From positions 1-53,410 of the forward strand of contig JAGPVP010000043.1 in NCBI GenBank assembly GCA_018066965.1: DNA of 53,410 nucleotides. The letters run 5' to 3'. A program made the translations under genes and the position numbers. Source of the DNA: Zhongshania sp. Lineage in GTDB: Bacteria; Pseudomonadota; Gammaproteobacteria; Pseudomonadales; Spongiibacteraceae. Every line of letters starts with the position of its first letter. Position 1 is the first letter of the stretch. Below the pieces are notes generated by a model that saw only the letters and a list, made by a program, of their open reading frames with translations, searched no databases and had not been told where the DNA came from. Positions 33,077 to 41,750 of this stretch are shown here, piece after piece.

Positions 33077-35509
33077 TCAATATGAGTAACCGACCGTTAG
33101 TCCAATGGTTCTAGACCGACCGGTAAGACGAGCTGAGGTATCTGAAGAGGCTATGACGTTAGTCGTGTAGTACTCATCAAGGATATTCTTGCCCCATAGC
33201 GTCACACGCCATGTGCCATCGTCAGAGCGGTAGCCCATACGCGCATTAACAACACTGTAAGCGTCCATCTCATTAAATTTATCTTTGATTGCTCTAGCGC
33301 CGCCCGCTTGTTGCGAAGGTGTATAACTCAAGCGATTACCACCAAACGCGGCATCGGACTCCGACTGACCGTTGAGATTTACACCAGCGTAAACTTCCGC
33401 GCCACCGCTGAGCGCCATCGTATACTCAGCATCGAGCATGTACGTTAGCTCTGGCGTAAATGGGATGGGATCTCCAGAGAAATCTTCTTCACCCGTTGCC
33501 AACACCAAGGCACCACTGCCGTCTCTAATTGCTTCGCTTGTAAAGCTAACACCTTTGTAATCCTTAACCTCTGACTGCAAATAGGTAAGCGCGGCCGTTA
33601 AGCGAAGACCTTCTGTTACCTGCGCGGTTATATCTGTCTCAAAACCGTAAATTTCAGTTTTTGGAACATTGTCCAGAGTGTCAAGGAAGCCAAAAATAGG
33701 GTCTAAGATTTTGGTTCTTAACTGCTTGTCTTTGTAATCATAGTAAAAAGCAGCACCATTGAGCTGAACCCTATTGTCCATCAAAGAGCTTTTAACACCC
33801 ACTTCGTAGGCCTGAACAGATTCCTGAGTTACCGGATCTAACTGAAAAAAGTTTGCGGCTGCCAGTGCAGGATAACTTCCGGACTTATAGCCCTTAGATA
33901 TATTGACGTAAACCAACGTGTCGTCACTAAGACCATAATCTGCACCTAGGCGCCAAGAGACATTATCTTCGCTTAACTCATCGACGTAAGGATCGCCAGG
34001 AACACCATTAGCATTAAGCGTATAGCAACCATTAATACCAATCGGCGTGAACGGTACCGTCCCCAGCGCATTACCAAGACTATTAAATAAGGTTGCAGTG
34101 TTTGCGCCGTCACCCGCATCAATAGCACCGGCCATATTCGGCGCCGCGTAGTTACAGCTATTCACCTTAATGCTTGAGTCTGTATATCGTGCACCGACCT
34201 TGACCGTAAGCTGATCTGTTAGGCTGTAATCAAGATTGCCGAACATCGCATACGTTGAAATGTCCTGCGCCAAGGAAATACCACTGGTATTTATATAGGC
34301 GTTTTGATCGGTGTAGTTGGTAGAGTCAATATATCTAAGGGTTTGATCTTCAGCGGTATTGCTTTCCTCGATATTGGCACCGACAACCCACTTAGTGGTC
34401 GCATTAACCGAGGACAAACGAATCTCACTAATCCAAGTGTCAATTTCGCCATAGCTGTCAGCTAAATCGAATAAAACCAAGGGTAAGCCATCACCATCAG
34501 TGTCTTGTGTTTGTTCAAATTCCTGATAGGTAGTCAACGCCGTTAGCGTCATCTCATCGCTAAGATCCCAGTCTCCACGTGCGACCAGCTGATAAAAGTC
34601 TCGCGCAGAAGATGGCGGTGTATCGGCAGACCAATCAGCAGCTTCGGTATCTTCAGCACTAAATTTCTGCGCATTAATTGCCGCCAATGTGCCAGGCGGA
34701 TTACCTGTTGCGCCATCTACCGTGATCGCTGGGTTATACGCTATGTATTGCTGCGCTTGCGGGTCACTATCATCCTGCCAAGCGTTTATATTAAACATAT
34801 AGGCAGAACGGTCAGTGGGGTTAAATTCGACAATCAAGCGACCGGCAAAGTAATCCTGCGCACCATTCTTATCATTTCTAGAAGAACTCTTTTGCCACTC
34901 ATCCGCCTGCAAAGATGTCATCGACAGTCTCGCGCCGACGGTATCGCTTAACGGCCCACTAACAAATCCATTGAGTTCTTTTCTAGCATAGTTACCTATC
35001 GAAACATCACCGCCCGCCTCAAACTCTTGTCCGGGTTTGGCAGAAATAAAGTTTATAGCACCACCAGTAGAGTTTTGCCCAAACAGAATTCCCTGCGGGC
35101 CTTTCAACACCTCCACGCGCTCTAAATCATACGCAGCATGACTAGCCAGCACAGGAAACGGCATCGGCGCTTCATCTATATATAAGCTGGTTGCGGGATA
35201 TGCACCCAAACTCTGCTCATTGAACCCAATACCGCGCAAAGTAAATATGGGCGTATTTGAGGTGCTGGACGAAAATACCAAGCCTGGCACCACCGACGAA
35301 ATTTCTTCAAGTGAGCTGAGCTTTTGCTCAGACATTTGATCACCACTGACGGCAGAAATAGATAAGCCAACATCATTGATGTTTTCGGCGCGCTTATTGG
35401 CGGTAACAATGACCTCTTCTAGCATCGGCGCGGCGTAACTATTTGTAGCAAACATTGCCGCACTGGCAATGCCTATGACAATAGGACGCTTAGTAAAATA
35501 CTTATTCAT
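33077..35509 (-). CDS. TonB-dependent outer membrane receptor
   Basis: The 810-residue protein has a signal peptide ending at SYA-AP, a TonB box (LEEVIVTANKR, about 30-40) and a plug domain with NSTGGAINFISAKP. The 22-stranded barrel ends in the aromatic-final motif VGYSY. This is the sphingomonad/gammaproteobacterial type often linked to catabolic substrates rather than to siderophores; no FecR/FecI-type signalling extension is present. It imports a ligand from outside using TonB energy. The LuxR gene is divergent from it, and the kinase set lies downstream. Confidence 0.92.
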   Translation of the reverse strand: MNKYFTKRPIVIGIASAAMFATNSYAAPMLEEVIVTANKRAENINDVGLSISAVSGDQMSEQKLSSLEEISSVVPGLVFSSSTSNTPIFTLRGIGFNEQSLGAYPATSLYIDEAPMPFPVLASHAAYDLERVEVLKGPQGILFGQNSTGGAINFISAKPGQEFEAGGDVSIGNYARKELNGFVSGPLSDTVGARLSMTSLQADEWQKSSSRNDKNGAQDYFAGRLIVEFNPTDRSAYMFNINAWQDDSDPQAQQYIAYNPAITVDGATGNPPGTLAAINAQKFSAEDTEAADWSADTPPSSARDFYQLVARGDWDLSDEMTLTALTTYQEFEQTQDTDGDGLPLVLFDLADSYGEIDTWISEIRLSSVNATTKWVVGANIEESNTAEDQTLRYIDSTNYTDQNAYINTSGISLAQDISTYAMFGNLDYSLTDQLTVKVGARYTDSSIKVNSCNYAAPNMAGAIDAGDGANTATLFNSLGNALGTVPFTPIGINGCYTLNANGVPGDPYVDELSEDNVSWRLGADYGLSDDTLVYVNISKGYKSGSYPALAAANFFQLDPVTQESVQAYEVGVKSSLMDNRVQLNGAAFYYDYKDKQLRTKILDPIFGFLDTLDNVPKTEIYGFETDITAQVTEGLRLTAALTYLQSEVKDYKGVSFTSEAIRDGSGALVLATGEEDFSGDPIPFTPELTYMLDAEYTMALSGGAEVYAGVNLNGQSESDAAFGGNRLSYTPSQQAGGARAIKDKFNEMDAYSVVNARMGYRSDDGTWRVTLWGKNILDEYYTTNVIASSDTSARLTGRSRTIGLTVGYSY

Positions 35510-35883
35510 ATACTACCCTCAGGTTAATGCAGTTTGACCCTGTAGAAATCACACGAGATATCCGTGCCATAGAGAACTGCCAACATCATTCACTTGCGAT
35601 TCATTAGAGTTATTTCGCCAAATATTAGGGTTTCAGACGCCATGGGCTTATATTGATTGGCAGACATTCACGCTTATCAGGACTGCGTTCAAGGTAGCAA
35701 TAGGCACTGAGAACGTACATAGACGGAAATCCGTCATATTTTCTCGAACAGATTAGGAGCAACATAGTGGTCATTATCGGATCAATCCGACAACTGTAAT
35801 GACATTTTCAAATGTAGCCACAAGTACGTATTGACGCGTAATCTAAGGCGATTAACCTTAGGTAAATAAAAAGGTATTACGCA
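35510..35883. promoter_or_regulatory. Divergent promoter region with two CGGA-core palindromes
   Basis: This 374-bp region holds no gene. Two palindromes share a CGGA/TCCG core: GACGGA-aa-TCCGTC (35722-35735) and TCGGAT-ca-ATCCGA (35777-35790). Their centres lie 55 bp apart, about five helical turns. The second is enclosed by GTCATTA/TAATGAC (35770-35776, 35797-35803). A CTAAGG/CCTTAG repeat (35843-35861) overlaps the leader of the LuxR gene. These are candidate binding sites for the adjacent LuxR-type regulator. No clear -35/-10 pair was found. Confidence 0.5.
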
Positions 35884-36663
35884 ATGAATAATAATAATTT
35901 TGAAATGAGTAACCACAGCCACGCTCAAAGAGTGCTCAATCGCTCAAAGGCCGATGGCATATCACTTTTTATTTTTGACAAGCGCCAAAATGACGACAAG
36001 GCAATTAGCTTTTTATACCAGCGCCACACCAAAGTTGAAGCCATGGATGACTACCGGCTTCGCCTATATAAAGTCGACTCCTTTCTACAAAAAATGGCAG
36101 AGCCTCAGACTCTAGATGCCACCGCCGTGAAAGTAAAAATAAAGGAAAATGATATAACACATAATCTTCCCGCCAAATCAGACCCTAGCGATATATATTG
36201 GCGAGGGCTTGGCTATTACGGTTACCGACAAACAGCGTGCATGATTCACCGGCTAAGCAAAAACCTACACTTAATCATTGGCATGCAGATGCTACAGGAA
36301 CGAAAAAATCTTTGCGTAGAGCAATCCTTGTCTGCCATGGAGGACTGGATGTCCGATAGTAGCGACTATATATTAGAAAGCTCTATCAATGCCTTACGTA
36401 CAGAATGTATTACAGAATCGTCATTGCATAACATGGAAGATATCGCGCCGGATATAAGCCCACGGGAACAGCAGGTGGTTTTTGAAATCGTGCAAGGCAA
36501 AAGTAACAAGCAAATTGCGAGCACCCTATCGCTGTCCAACTACACGATAGAAAACCACCTTAGACGAATTTACCAAAAATTTGGCGTTAGAAGCCGAACA
36601 GAATTAGTTGCGACATTAAATGGAGGACGAATAAAATCTCTATTGCCCCCAGAGGACCAGTAA
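35884..36663 (+). CDS. LuxR-family transcriptional regulator
   Basis: A 259-residue protein. The C-terminal HTH reads ISPREQQVVFEIVQGKSNKQIASTLSLSNYTIENHLRRIYQKFGVRSRTELVA, the classic LuxR/GerE domain with the TIxNHLxxIYxKFGVRSR recognition helix. The N-terminal 190 residues carry no domain I recognise: no response-regulator receiver and no acyl-homoserine-lactone pocket tryptophans evident. It is probably a ligand sensor. Divergent placement next to the TonB receptor gene suggests it controls that operon. The gene begins behind an AAAAGGT ribosome site. Confidence 0.88.
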   Translation: MNNNNFEMSNHSHAQRVLNRSKADGISLFIFDKRQNDDKAISFLYQRHTKVEAMDDYRLRLYKVDSFLQKMAEPQTLDATAVKVKIKENDITHNLPAKSDPSDIYWRGLGYYGYRQTACMIHRLSKNLHLIIGMQMLQERKNLCVEQSLSAMEDWMSDSSDYILESSINALRTECITESSLHNMEDIAPDISPREQQVVFEIVQGKSNKQIASTLSLSNYTIENHLRRIYQKFGVRSRTELVATLNGGRIKSLLPPEDQ

Positions 36664-36899
36664 TTTTTAAAAACCAGTATTAGTCAGCCTACACACTCAT
36701 ATCTAGCTGCTCGCAATAGCACAGAAAAATCCGGTCTGGTTACCCGCTATGGATCTATTTTCAAGTGAAATTAGAATAGGCGTGGCCATTAAAACCCCAG
36801 CTAACGTCGCCGGTAACGACGGCAATATAAACATGTCACCATTTATTCTATTTTCTTAGATCTGCGAGTAAGCCTATAAGACACTCACAGTAAATACCG

Positions 36900-37343
36900 C
36901 TAGGCAACCGCCATTTTTAAACTTCTTACATTATAAGTTTGAGCCATCACGTTTTTCTTTATGGTAGTTGATGAGGTGCGGGGATTATAAAGCACTTGTT
37001 TGATCTGCTTACCGGCTGATTTCAAATACGACTCTACTGCGAGATTATGGGGTTTATTTCCCCAGTCTTCGCCAATCACGAAAATATCTGCATTCACCTC
37101 TTTGCAGCCCGACACATACTCAAGTTCATCGTAAGACCGCACAATATCCACGCAGCTCAATGCCCTAAGCATTTCCATTCTTTGCTCTAAAGGAATAACA
37201 GGTACGTTAGGTTTGTATGAATTCACCACACGATCTGACGCAACACCAACAGCTAACACACCACCCAAGGATTTACAGTACTGCAGTAAAGCAAGATGTC
37301 CCACGTGTAATAAATCAAACGTTCCTACGGTATATACAATCAT
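36900..37343 (-). CDS. Cytidylyltransferase (TagD/glycerol-3-phosphate or phospho-alcohol type)
   Basis: A 147-residue nucleotidyltransferase. The CTP site is GTFDLLHVGHLALL with HVGH at about 13-16, and the second signature is NPRTSSTTIKK near the end. This family makes CDP-glycerol, CDP-ethanolamine or CDP-choline from CTP and a phospho-alcohol. The CDP-alcohol phosphatidyltransferase gene lies 69 bp upstream on the same strand, so the product CDP-alcohol is probably the donor for that enzyme. Which alcohol is used cannot be read from the sequence. Confidence 0.85.
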   Translation of the reverse strand: MIVYTVGTFDLLHVGHLALLQYCKSLGGVLAVGVASDRVVNSYKPNVPVIPLEQRMEMLRALSCVDIVRSYDELEYVSGCKEVNADIFVIGEDWGNKPHNLAVESYLKSAGKQIKQVLYNPRTSSTTIKKNVMAQTYNVRSLKMAVA

Positions 37344-37412
37344 ATGTTATTTAATTCCTCATAAAATAAATATTAGCACCGCTTTAACGGCAGTTTTTGC
37401 GGACCTACATAC

Positions 37413-38069
37413 TCACGATAAAAGTTTCCAAGTGTAAATTGCCGTTATTCCTAGCGTGTAGCATGCAAGCAGAACGACATTTCTCGGATTACCAGAAAGC
37501 TTAGGGGTTTTAATTTCAGACACATTCAAAGCAGCGAGTCCCAATGCGCTGACATAAAGCACAGCTGAGAATATTCCAATAGGCAGAATACTTTCTAAAA
37601 GAAATATCGAAACCAGAATAATATTGTTGTTATCTAGGGCCAGCCCTGTGTACTTCGACTCATCAGACAGGCCAAAGGTACTGAAGTAGCTCAAACGTAT
37701 TGCGCTGGCAGCAAGCACGATAAAGGCTACCGGCAGAAATATCGGATCAAAAACACCGAAGCTAAGCAGCAAAACCGCAGGCGCTACACCATAGCTCACT
37801 ATGTCGATAACTAGGTCGAGTTGACCACCGAAAATGCGGTCGCTCCCCGTGCGCCCCTTCATCCTTCGCGCCACCAAGCCATCGGCCCAATCAAACGCAA
37901 CGGCCCATATCATGCCAATCATCGCAGCATAGAAAACGCCAAGAATGCTGAAATAAATTGCTAGGATCGTGCATGCCAAGCCAGCAAGAGAGCACACATT
38001 AGGGAGATCTTTTACAAAAGAAATAATACTAGGCTGTACGTATTGAGGTTCTTCGTTATTGCTAATCAT
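37413..38069 (-). CDS. CDP-alcohol phosphatidyltransferase family membrane enzyme
   Basis: A 218-residue protein with about six membrane helices. The catalytic motif D-x-x-D-G-x-x-A-R...G-x-x-x-D-x-x-x-D is complete (D60, D63, A67, R68, G81, D85, D89). Family members transfer phospho-alcohol from CDP-alcohol to a lipid or other acceptor, for example phosphatidylserine or phosphatidylcholine synthases. With the adjacent cytidylyltransferase it suggests a lipid head-group or capsule-like pathway. This is inference, and the acceptor is unknown. Confidence 0.85.
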   Translation of the reverse strand: MISNNEEPQYVQPSIISFVKDLPNVCSLAGLACTILAIYFSILGVFYAAMIGMIWAVAFDWADGLVARRMKGRTGSDRIFGGQLDLVIDIVSYGVAPAVLLLSFGVFDPIFLPVAFIVLAASAIRLSYFSTFGLSDESKYTGLALDNNNIILVSIFLLESILPIGIFSAVLYVSALGLAALNVSEIKTPKLSGNPRNVVLLACYTLGITAIYTWKLLS

Positions 38070-38408
38070 GGCGTTCCTAGAAGTAAGTACAAACTAAGGA
38101 AGCACCTACATCACGCTAAAAAAAACGCGCAGCATCTCGCTGCTAATAAAAACAGAGTTACGCCAAAAATCTGAGTTATTCGCATAAAGATCGAAAAGCG
38201 AAAACAGCAGGTGCTATGAATCGACCCTATTCGCGTGTCAACAAACAGAATCGTAATATGGAGGATAAAGATGTGAGCCGTGTCGAATTAACACATGGGA
38301 ACGGCAACTACCCACTATACGCTCTATTTAGACTGTCGCACAGGAGTTTAATAGTTTATTTATATGGCGGAGCCCTGCAGTATAGTTTTTTCCAAGACCC
38401 AATAGGAT
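38070..38408. other. Intergenic stretch upstream of the phosphatidyltransferase gene
   Basis: Apart from the hairpin with a T-run at 38118-38144, I see no gene here. A 75-codon plus-strand ORF (38216-38443) overlaps the lipoprotein gene end and has no recognisable features. Confidence 0.35.
38118..38144 (-). terminator. Probable intrinsic terminator
   Basis: On the minus strand AGCAGC-GAGAT-GCTGC forms a short hairpin followed, after GCG, by eight Ts. It follows the lipoprotein gene (ending at 38409) at a distance and precedes the phosphatidyltransferase gene, so it would separate their transcripts. The stem is only five to six pairs. Confidence 0.45.
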
Positions 38409-38687
38409 CTATTGCACACATTGAAACCGAATTTCTGTTTTAGGGAAATTGCCAAAAATATAAGGCGGTCTTGCATCAATAGCCTCCAGAATCTCAACTC
38501 GCTTCCCGGTCTTTTGGCACTGTACATATGCCTCACGCATTGCATCTGCCTTTAATGTCCCCATTCCCGAAAATCCTGTTGCCGCTTGCCGTGACACCAT
38601 GTATGTATCATTCCCCATTGGAACAATCCCCGAGTTAGACGCGCAGCCTACCAAAATCAGAATCGGCATAAAATGGCTTAATTTCAT
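38409..38687 (-). CDS. Small lipoprotein of unknown function
   Basis: A 92-residue exported protein. The signal ends in the lipobox LVGC with the cysteine at about residue 15, followed by ASNSG. The mature part (about 75 residues) has TYMVSRQAATGFSGMGTLKADAMREAY, reminiscent of small YbaY/YgdR-type lipoproteins but not assigned. It is probably attached to the outer membrane. It lies between the Crp/Fnr regulator gene and the phospholipid gene pair. Confidence 0.72.
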   Translation of the reverse strand: MKLSHFMPILILVGCASNSGIVPMGNDTYMVSRQAATGFSGMGTLKADAMREAYVQCQKTGKRVEILEAIDARPPYIFGNFPKTEIRFQCVQ

Positions 38688-38746
38688 AAATAATCTCTAT
38701 TTGTTTAGGTTGCGGGCCATAGAATACAGGACATTATTCCATATGC

Positions 38747-39442
38747 TTATAACCCATCCAACTCACGCTGCAATGCCACTTCATCCATAACCCGCAATTG
38801 CCCATAGGCGAGTTGGATAATCCCCTCTGATTCAAACCGCTTTAGCTCGCGACTGATGGCCTGCCGAGAAACCCCTAGCATTTTTGCTAGGTCTTCTTGG
38901 GGAAGGTGCACATCAATCAACATACCGGGCTTATCATCGTTCACGCCGTAAAAGGCCAGCAATTCCAAAATGCGCTGGGCCAAGCGCGCAGGTAAGGGAA
39001 ATAGCGCCACTCCTTCTACGTAACTCAAGGCCAAGCGTAATTTGCGACACAGCATGGGGATAAAATATTGATATAGCTCGGGCTTGGCTTTTAATAGGGC
39101 ATCGAATCGTGCTCGGGGTAAAAATAATACCGCGCAGTCCCCCATGGCGAAAGCATCAAGACTACGCGGCAAACCGTCCAGCAGCGACACTTCGCCAATC
39201 CAGTCACCCGGCTCAACCAGCATCACTAACAGCTCTTTGCCCTCGCGACTGCTATTACTGAGTCGGATACGACCCTGCACCACACCAAACAAGCCGTCGC
39301 CATCATCACCCTGCGCATAAACACACTCGCCATCGGCAAGTTGTTTTACTACGCTCACGGCCATTAATTCTTCAACCACGTCGGCAGGTAGACCTGACAA
39401 CAGCGGGTTGGTGGCTAAGATTTCGCGCTTATCGATCACCAT
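38747..39442 (-). CDS. Crp/Fnr-family transcriptional regulator
   Basis: A 231-residue protein with an N-terminal cyclic-nucleotide-binding barrel and a winged helix. The phosphate cassette GDWIGEVSLLDGLPRS resembles that of CRP (GE...RS), so cAMP or a related ligand may bind. No cysteine cluster for a 4Fe-4S centre is seen, so it is not an Fnr sensor. The HTH is LPQEDLAKMLGVSRQAISRELKRFESEGII. It is divergent from the class II aldolase gene (148 bp between starts), a possible target. Confidence 0.88.
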   Translation of the reverse strand: MVIDKREILATNPLLSGLPADVVEELMAVSVVKQLADGECVYAQGDDGDGLFGVVQGRIRLSNSSREGKELLVMLVEPGDWIGEVSLLDGLPRSLDAFAMGDCAVLFLPRARFDALLKAKPELYQYFIPMLCRKLRLALSYVEGVALFPLPARLAQRILELLAFYGVNDDKPGMLIDVHLPQEDLAKMLGVSRQAISRELKRFESEGIIQLAYGQLRVMDEVALQRELDGL

Positions 39443-39590
39443 GTACTTCCGTATTACTAGACACTTTTAATTTTATTCGCGGCCATTCACGCCAACACTG
39501 TAACTTTATTGACAGTTTTTAAGCTACAGAGCGCCGACAATTAGACTATAGATTAAACTCAGATACGCAAAACAATAAGGATAACGTTCC

Positions 39591-40352
39591 ATGACGGCAA
39601 TCACTTCACTTAAAGATCGTGTGTCTGCACAAGAGTGGCAGCTTCGCGTAGACCTCGCCGCGGCTTACCGGCTAGTCGCCTTATACGGCTGGGATGACTT
39701 GGTTTTTACCCATATTTCAGCGCGAGTGCCCGGCCCGGAGCATCATTTTCTGATCAACCCCTACGGGATGATGTTTGAGGAAATCACCGCCTCATCGTTA
39801 GTAAAAATCGACCTCAACGGCGAGAAGGTCGAAGATTCGCCCTACCCCGTCAACCCTGCCGGTTTCACCATTCACAGTGCGATCCACCAAGCGCGAGAAG
39901 ACGCCCATTGTGTAATGCACACCCACTCGCTTAACGGCGTTGCGGTGTCGGCCCAACGGGGTGGCGTATTGCCACTGTCTCAACAAGCCACACTGATACT
40001 CGCAAGCCTCGGCTACCACGATTACGAAGGCATTGCCTTGAACGAAGACGAAAAGCCGCGTTTGGTTGCCAATCTCGCGGACAATACCTTCTTGATGCTC
40101 CGCAATCACGGTTTGCTAACCGTCGGCAACAACCCTGCAGACACGTTTTTGGCCATGTACATCTTTGAGGCCAGCTGTATGATTCAGGTACGCGCACTGG
40201 CGGGCAACCGCGAATTAATTCCGATCAACCCCGCTATCGTTGAAGGTGTAAAAGAAGCGGCAAAAATTGTGACGCGCGGTATGTTCGGCGGCTTAGCCTG
40301 GCCGGGATTACTTCGTAAATTAGACCGCCAAAACCCCGGCTACGCAGAATAG
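39591..40352 (+). CDS. Class II aldolase/adducin-like protein
   Basis: A 253-residue zinc-dependent aldolase-fold protein. Visible are the N-terminal LAAAYRLVALYGWDDLVFTHISARVPG, the zinc-histidine region CVMHTHSLNG and the late LMLRNHGLLTVG. The HTH...H pattern provides three zinc ligands in the family. Such proteins cleave or epimerise sugar phosphates, but many relatives have unknown substrates. The DUF962 gene follows 12 bp later, so the two are probably co-transcribed, perhaps under the divergent Crp/Fnr protein. Confidence 0.87.
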   Translation: MTAITSLKDRVSAQEWQLRVDLAAAYRLVALYGWDDLVFTHISARVPGPEHHFLINPYGMMFEEITASSLVKIDLNGEKVEDSPYPVNPAGFTIHSAIHQAREDAHCVMHTHSLNGVAVSAQRGGVLPLSQQATLILASLGYHDYEGIALNEDEKPRLVANLADNTFLMLRNHGLLTVGNNPADTFLAMYIFEASCMIQVRALAGNRELIPINPAIVEGVKEAAKIVTRGMFGGLAWPGLLRKLDRQNPGYAE

Positions 40353-40364
40353 CAGGAGCACACT

Positions 40365-40688
40365 ATGTCCACGACAAACAACGAATTACAGCATTTCAAT
40401 AGCTTTGCAGAGTTCTATCCTTTTTATTTAAATGAACACGTCAATAAAACTTGTCGCCGCCTACATTTTGTTGGCAGCACGCTGGTTTTGAGCCTGCTAG
40501 TTAGCACCGTGGTAAGCCAGAACTGGGCCTTGCTTTGGCTGCTGCCGGTCATTGGCTACGGCTTTGCGTGGGTGGGGCACTTCTTTTTTGAGCACAATAG
40601 GCCCGCCACCTTCAAACACCCGCTATATAGCTTTATCGGCGATTGGGTAATGGCAAAAGACATGCTGATTGGCCGAATTCCTTTTTAA
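40365..40688 (+). CDS. DUF962/Mpo1-like membrane protein
   Basis: A 107-residue protein with two to three membrane helices. FNSFAEFYPFYLNEHVNKTCRRLHFVG at the start, then GYGFAWVGHFFFEHNRPATFKHPLYS, is the DUF962 signature with conserved histidines. The yeast relative Mpo1 is an iron-dependent dioxygenase acting on 2-hydroxy fatty acids in alpha-oxidation, and the histidine pattern here is compatible. The gene follows the aldolase-like gene with a ribosome site AGGAG. Function in bacteria is not settled. Confidence 0.85.
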   Translation: MSTTNNELQHFNSFAEFYPFYLNEHVNKTCRRLHFVGSTLVLSLLVSTVVSQNWALLWLLPVIGYGFAWVGHFFFEHNRPATFKHPLYSFIGDWVMAKDMLIGRIPF

Positions 40689-40731
40689 GGAAAAGCCTCA
40701 CGAGCACGACAGCGTACTTATTTACGCTATG

Positions 40732-40773
40732 CTGTTACTGAAGATACGCCTCAAACCACGCCTTCAGTAACAG
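40732..40773 (+). promoter_or_regulatory. Perfect 12-bp inverted repeat ending at a ribosome site
   Basis: CTGTTACTGAAG (40732-40743) pairs exactly with CTTCAGTAACAG (40762-40773) across 18 bases. The last bases of the stem run into AGGAG, the ribosome site for ATG 40779, so in RNA the stem would partly cover it. It may be an operator or an mRNA switch. There is no U-tract, so it is not an ordinary terminator for the preceding gene. Confidence 0.65.
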
Positions 40774-40778
40774 GAGCT

Positions 40779-41027
40779 ATGATGGACATTGTTCTACTAA
40801 GCAGCTTTTTAAAATGGTGCTGCATCATTAATTTCAGCTGCCTATTACTCAGTACATTCGCGTTTTTACTCATGCCCGACTTCATATTCAAAGTACATGG
40901 CAAGCTATTCAAACTCACAAGAGAATCCTTCAACACCCAGATTTACCAATTTCTGGCGATGTATAAAATACTGATTTTAGTCTTTAACCTAACTCCCTTT
41001 TTGGCGCTTTGGATTATCCAAGTGTGA
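40779..41027 (+). CDS. DUF6868 small membrane protein
   Basis: An 82-residue protein with two strong helices (about 10-33 and 58-80) and a conserved middle FKVHGKLFKLTRESFNTQIYQFLAMYKI, the DUF6868 layout. Function is unknown. The ribosome site AGGAG is adjoined by a perfect inverted repeat (40732-40773). The preceding DUF962 gene ends 90 bp upstream. The next gene encodes a lipoprotein 70 bp further on. Confidence 0.7.
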   Translation: MMDIVLLSSFLKWCCIINFSCLLLSTFAFLLMPDFIFKVHGKLFKLTRESFNTQIYQFLAMYKILILVFNLTPFLALWIIQV

Positions 41028-41097
41028 GGATATTTTCGCCACGCGGCTAGACTGCGCTAGAATCACCTACCTTGTTGATAATCGGTTTGGAATTTCG

Positions 41098-41505
41098 ATG
41101 AAAAAAATTAGCCTTCTTATTGCCTGTGTCATTTTAGCGGCCTGTTCGGGTAAGCCCAGTGATCGCCAAATAGAAAAATTAGTCTCAGAGGCCGTGCTCA
41201 GCGACGGTGGAGCTGAAACCTACAGTATCTCTGACTTTGAAAAGACCAATGGGCTGGCTAAAAATGAGCAGCTTTATATAGCCGACGTCCGCTACCAACT
41301 CACCTTTAAAAAGGGCTTCGACGAACTGAGCGACCAAGTCATTAACGCACCCAGCGACTCGCCGTTCGAGACTGTGGGCGCAGGATTCAAACTCATGACG
41401 ATGCGTATGCAATTTGGTGACTTTAAAGCAGGTGACTCCATTACCAAGGAAGATCGAGTGCAGCTAATAAAAACCGAGCAAGGCTGGCGCTTAGACAACT
41501 ATTAG
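41098..41505 (+). CDS. Lipoprotein of unknown function
   Basis: A 135-residue exported protein. MKKISLLIACVILAACSGKPS has a lipobox LAAC with the cysteine at residue 16. The mature part has a beta-rich pattern (LYIADVRYQLTFKKGF, then DRVQLIKTEQGWRL) similar to small NTF2-like or DUF4864-like lipoproteins, but I do not recognise the family. It probably sits in the periplasm facing the outer membrane. Confidence 0.7.
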   Translation: MKKISLLIACVILAACSGKPSDRQIEKLVSEAVLSDGGAETYSISDFEKTNGLAKNEQLYIADVRYQLTFKKGFDELSDQVINAPSDSPFETVGAGFKLMTMRMQFGDFKAGDSITKEDRVQLIKTEQGWRLDNY

Positions 41506-41750
41506 CAAACCTTGCTGAGCATTTTAGACGGGGTTTTGCTAGGACCATTAATGGGCACCGTAACCACAACCGAGCAGCCCCCGTACCATCTTGTTCACCC
41601 CCACATATTTCATCGCTTTTCGCCGTCGTCCCGTATTAGTCATATTCATCAAGAAGAGCGCAGGATTTCGATATCCTGTAACAAATGTTCTATGATGTGA
41701 CATTGAGCAATCAACAGCCCCACTAAACAATAAATAAGGGGAATATGATC

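Noticed and set aside
38216-38443. 75-codon plus-strand ORF
   Set aside because: Overlaps the end of the lipoprotein gene antisense, has no recognisable domain, and its composition looks random.
41512-41700. 62-codon plus-strand ORF after the lipoprotein gene
   Set aside because: No domain, no good ribosome site, and rich in H and S in a pattern typical of noncoding DNA.
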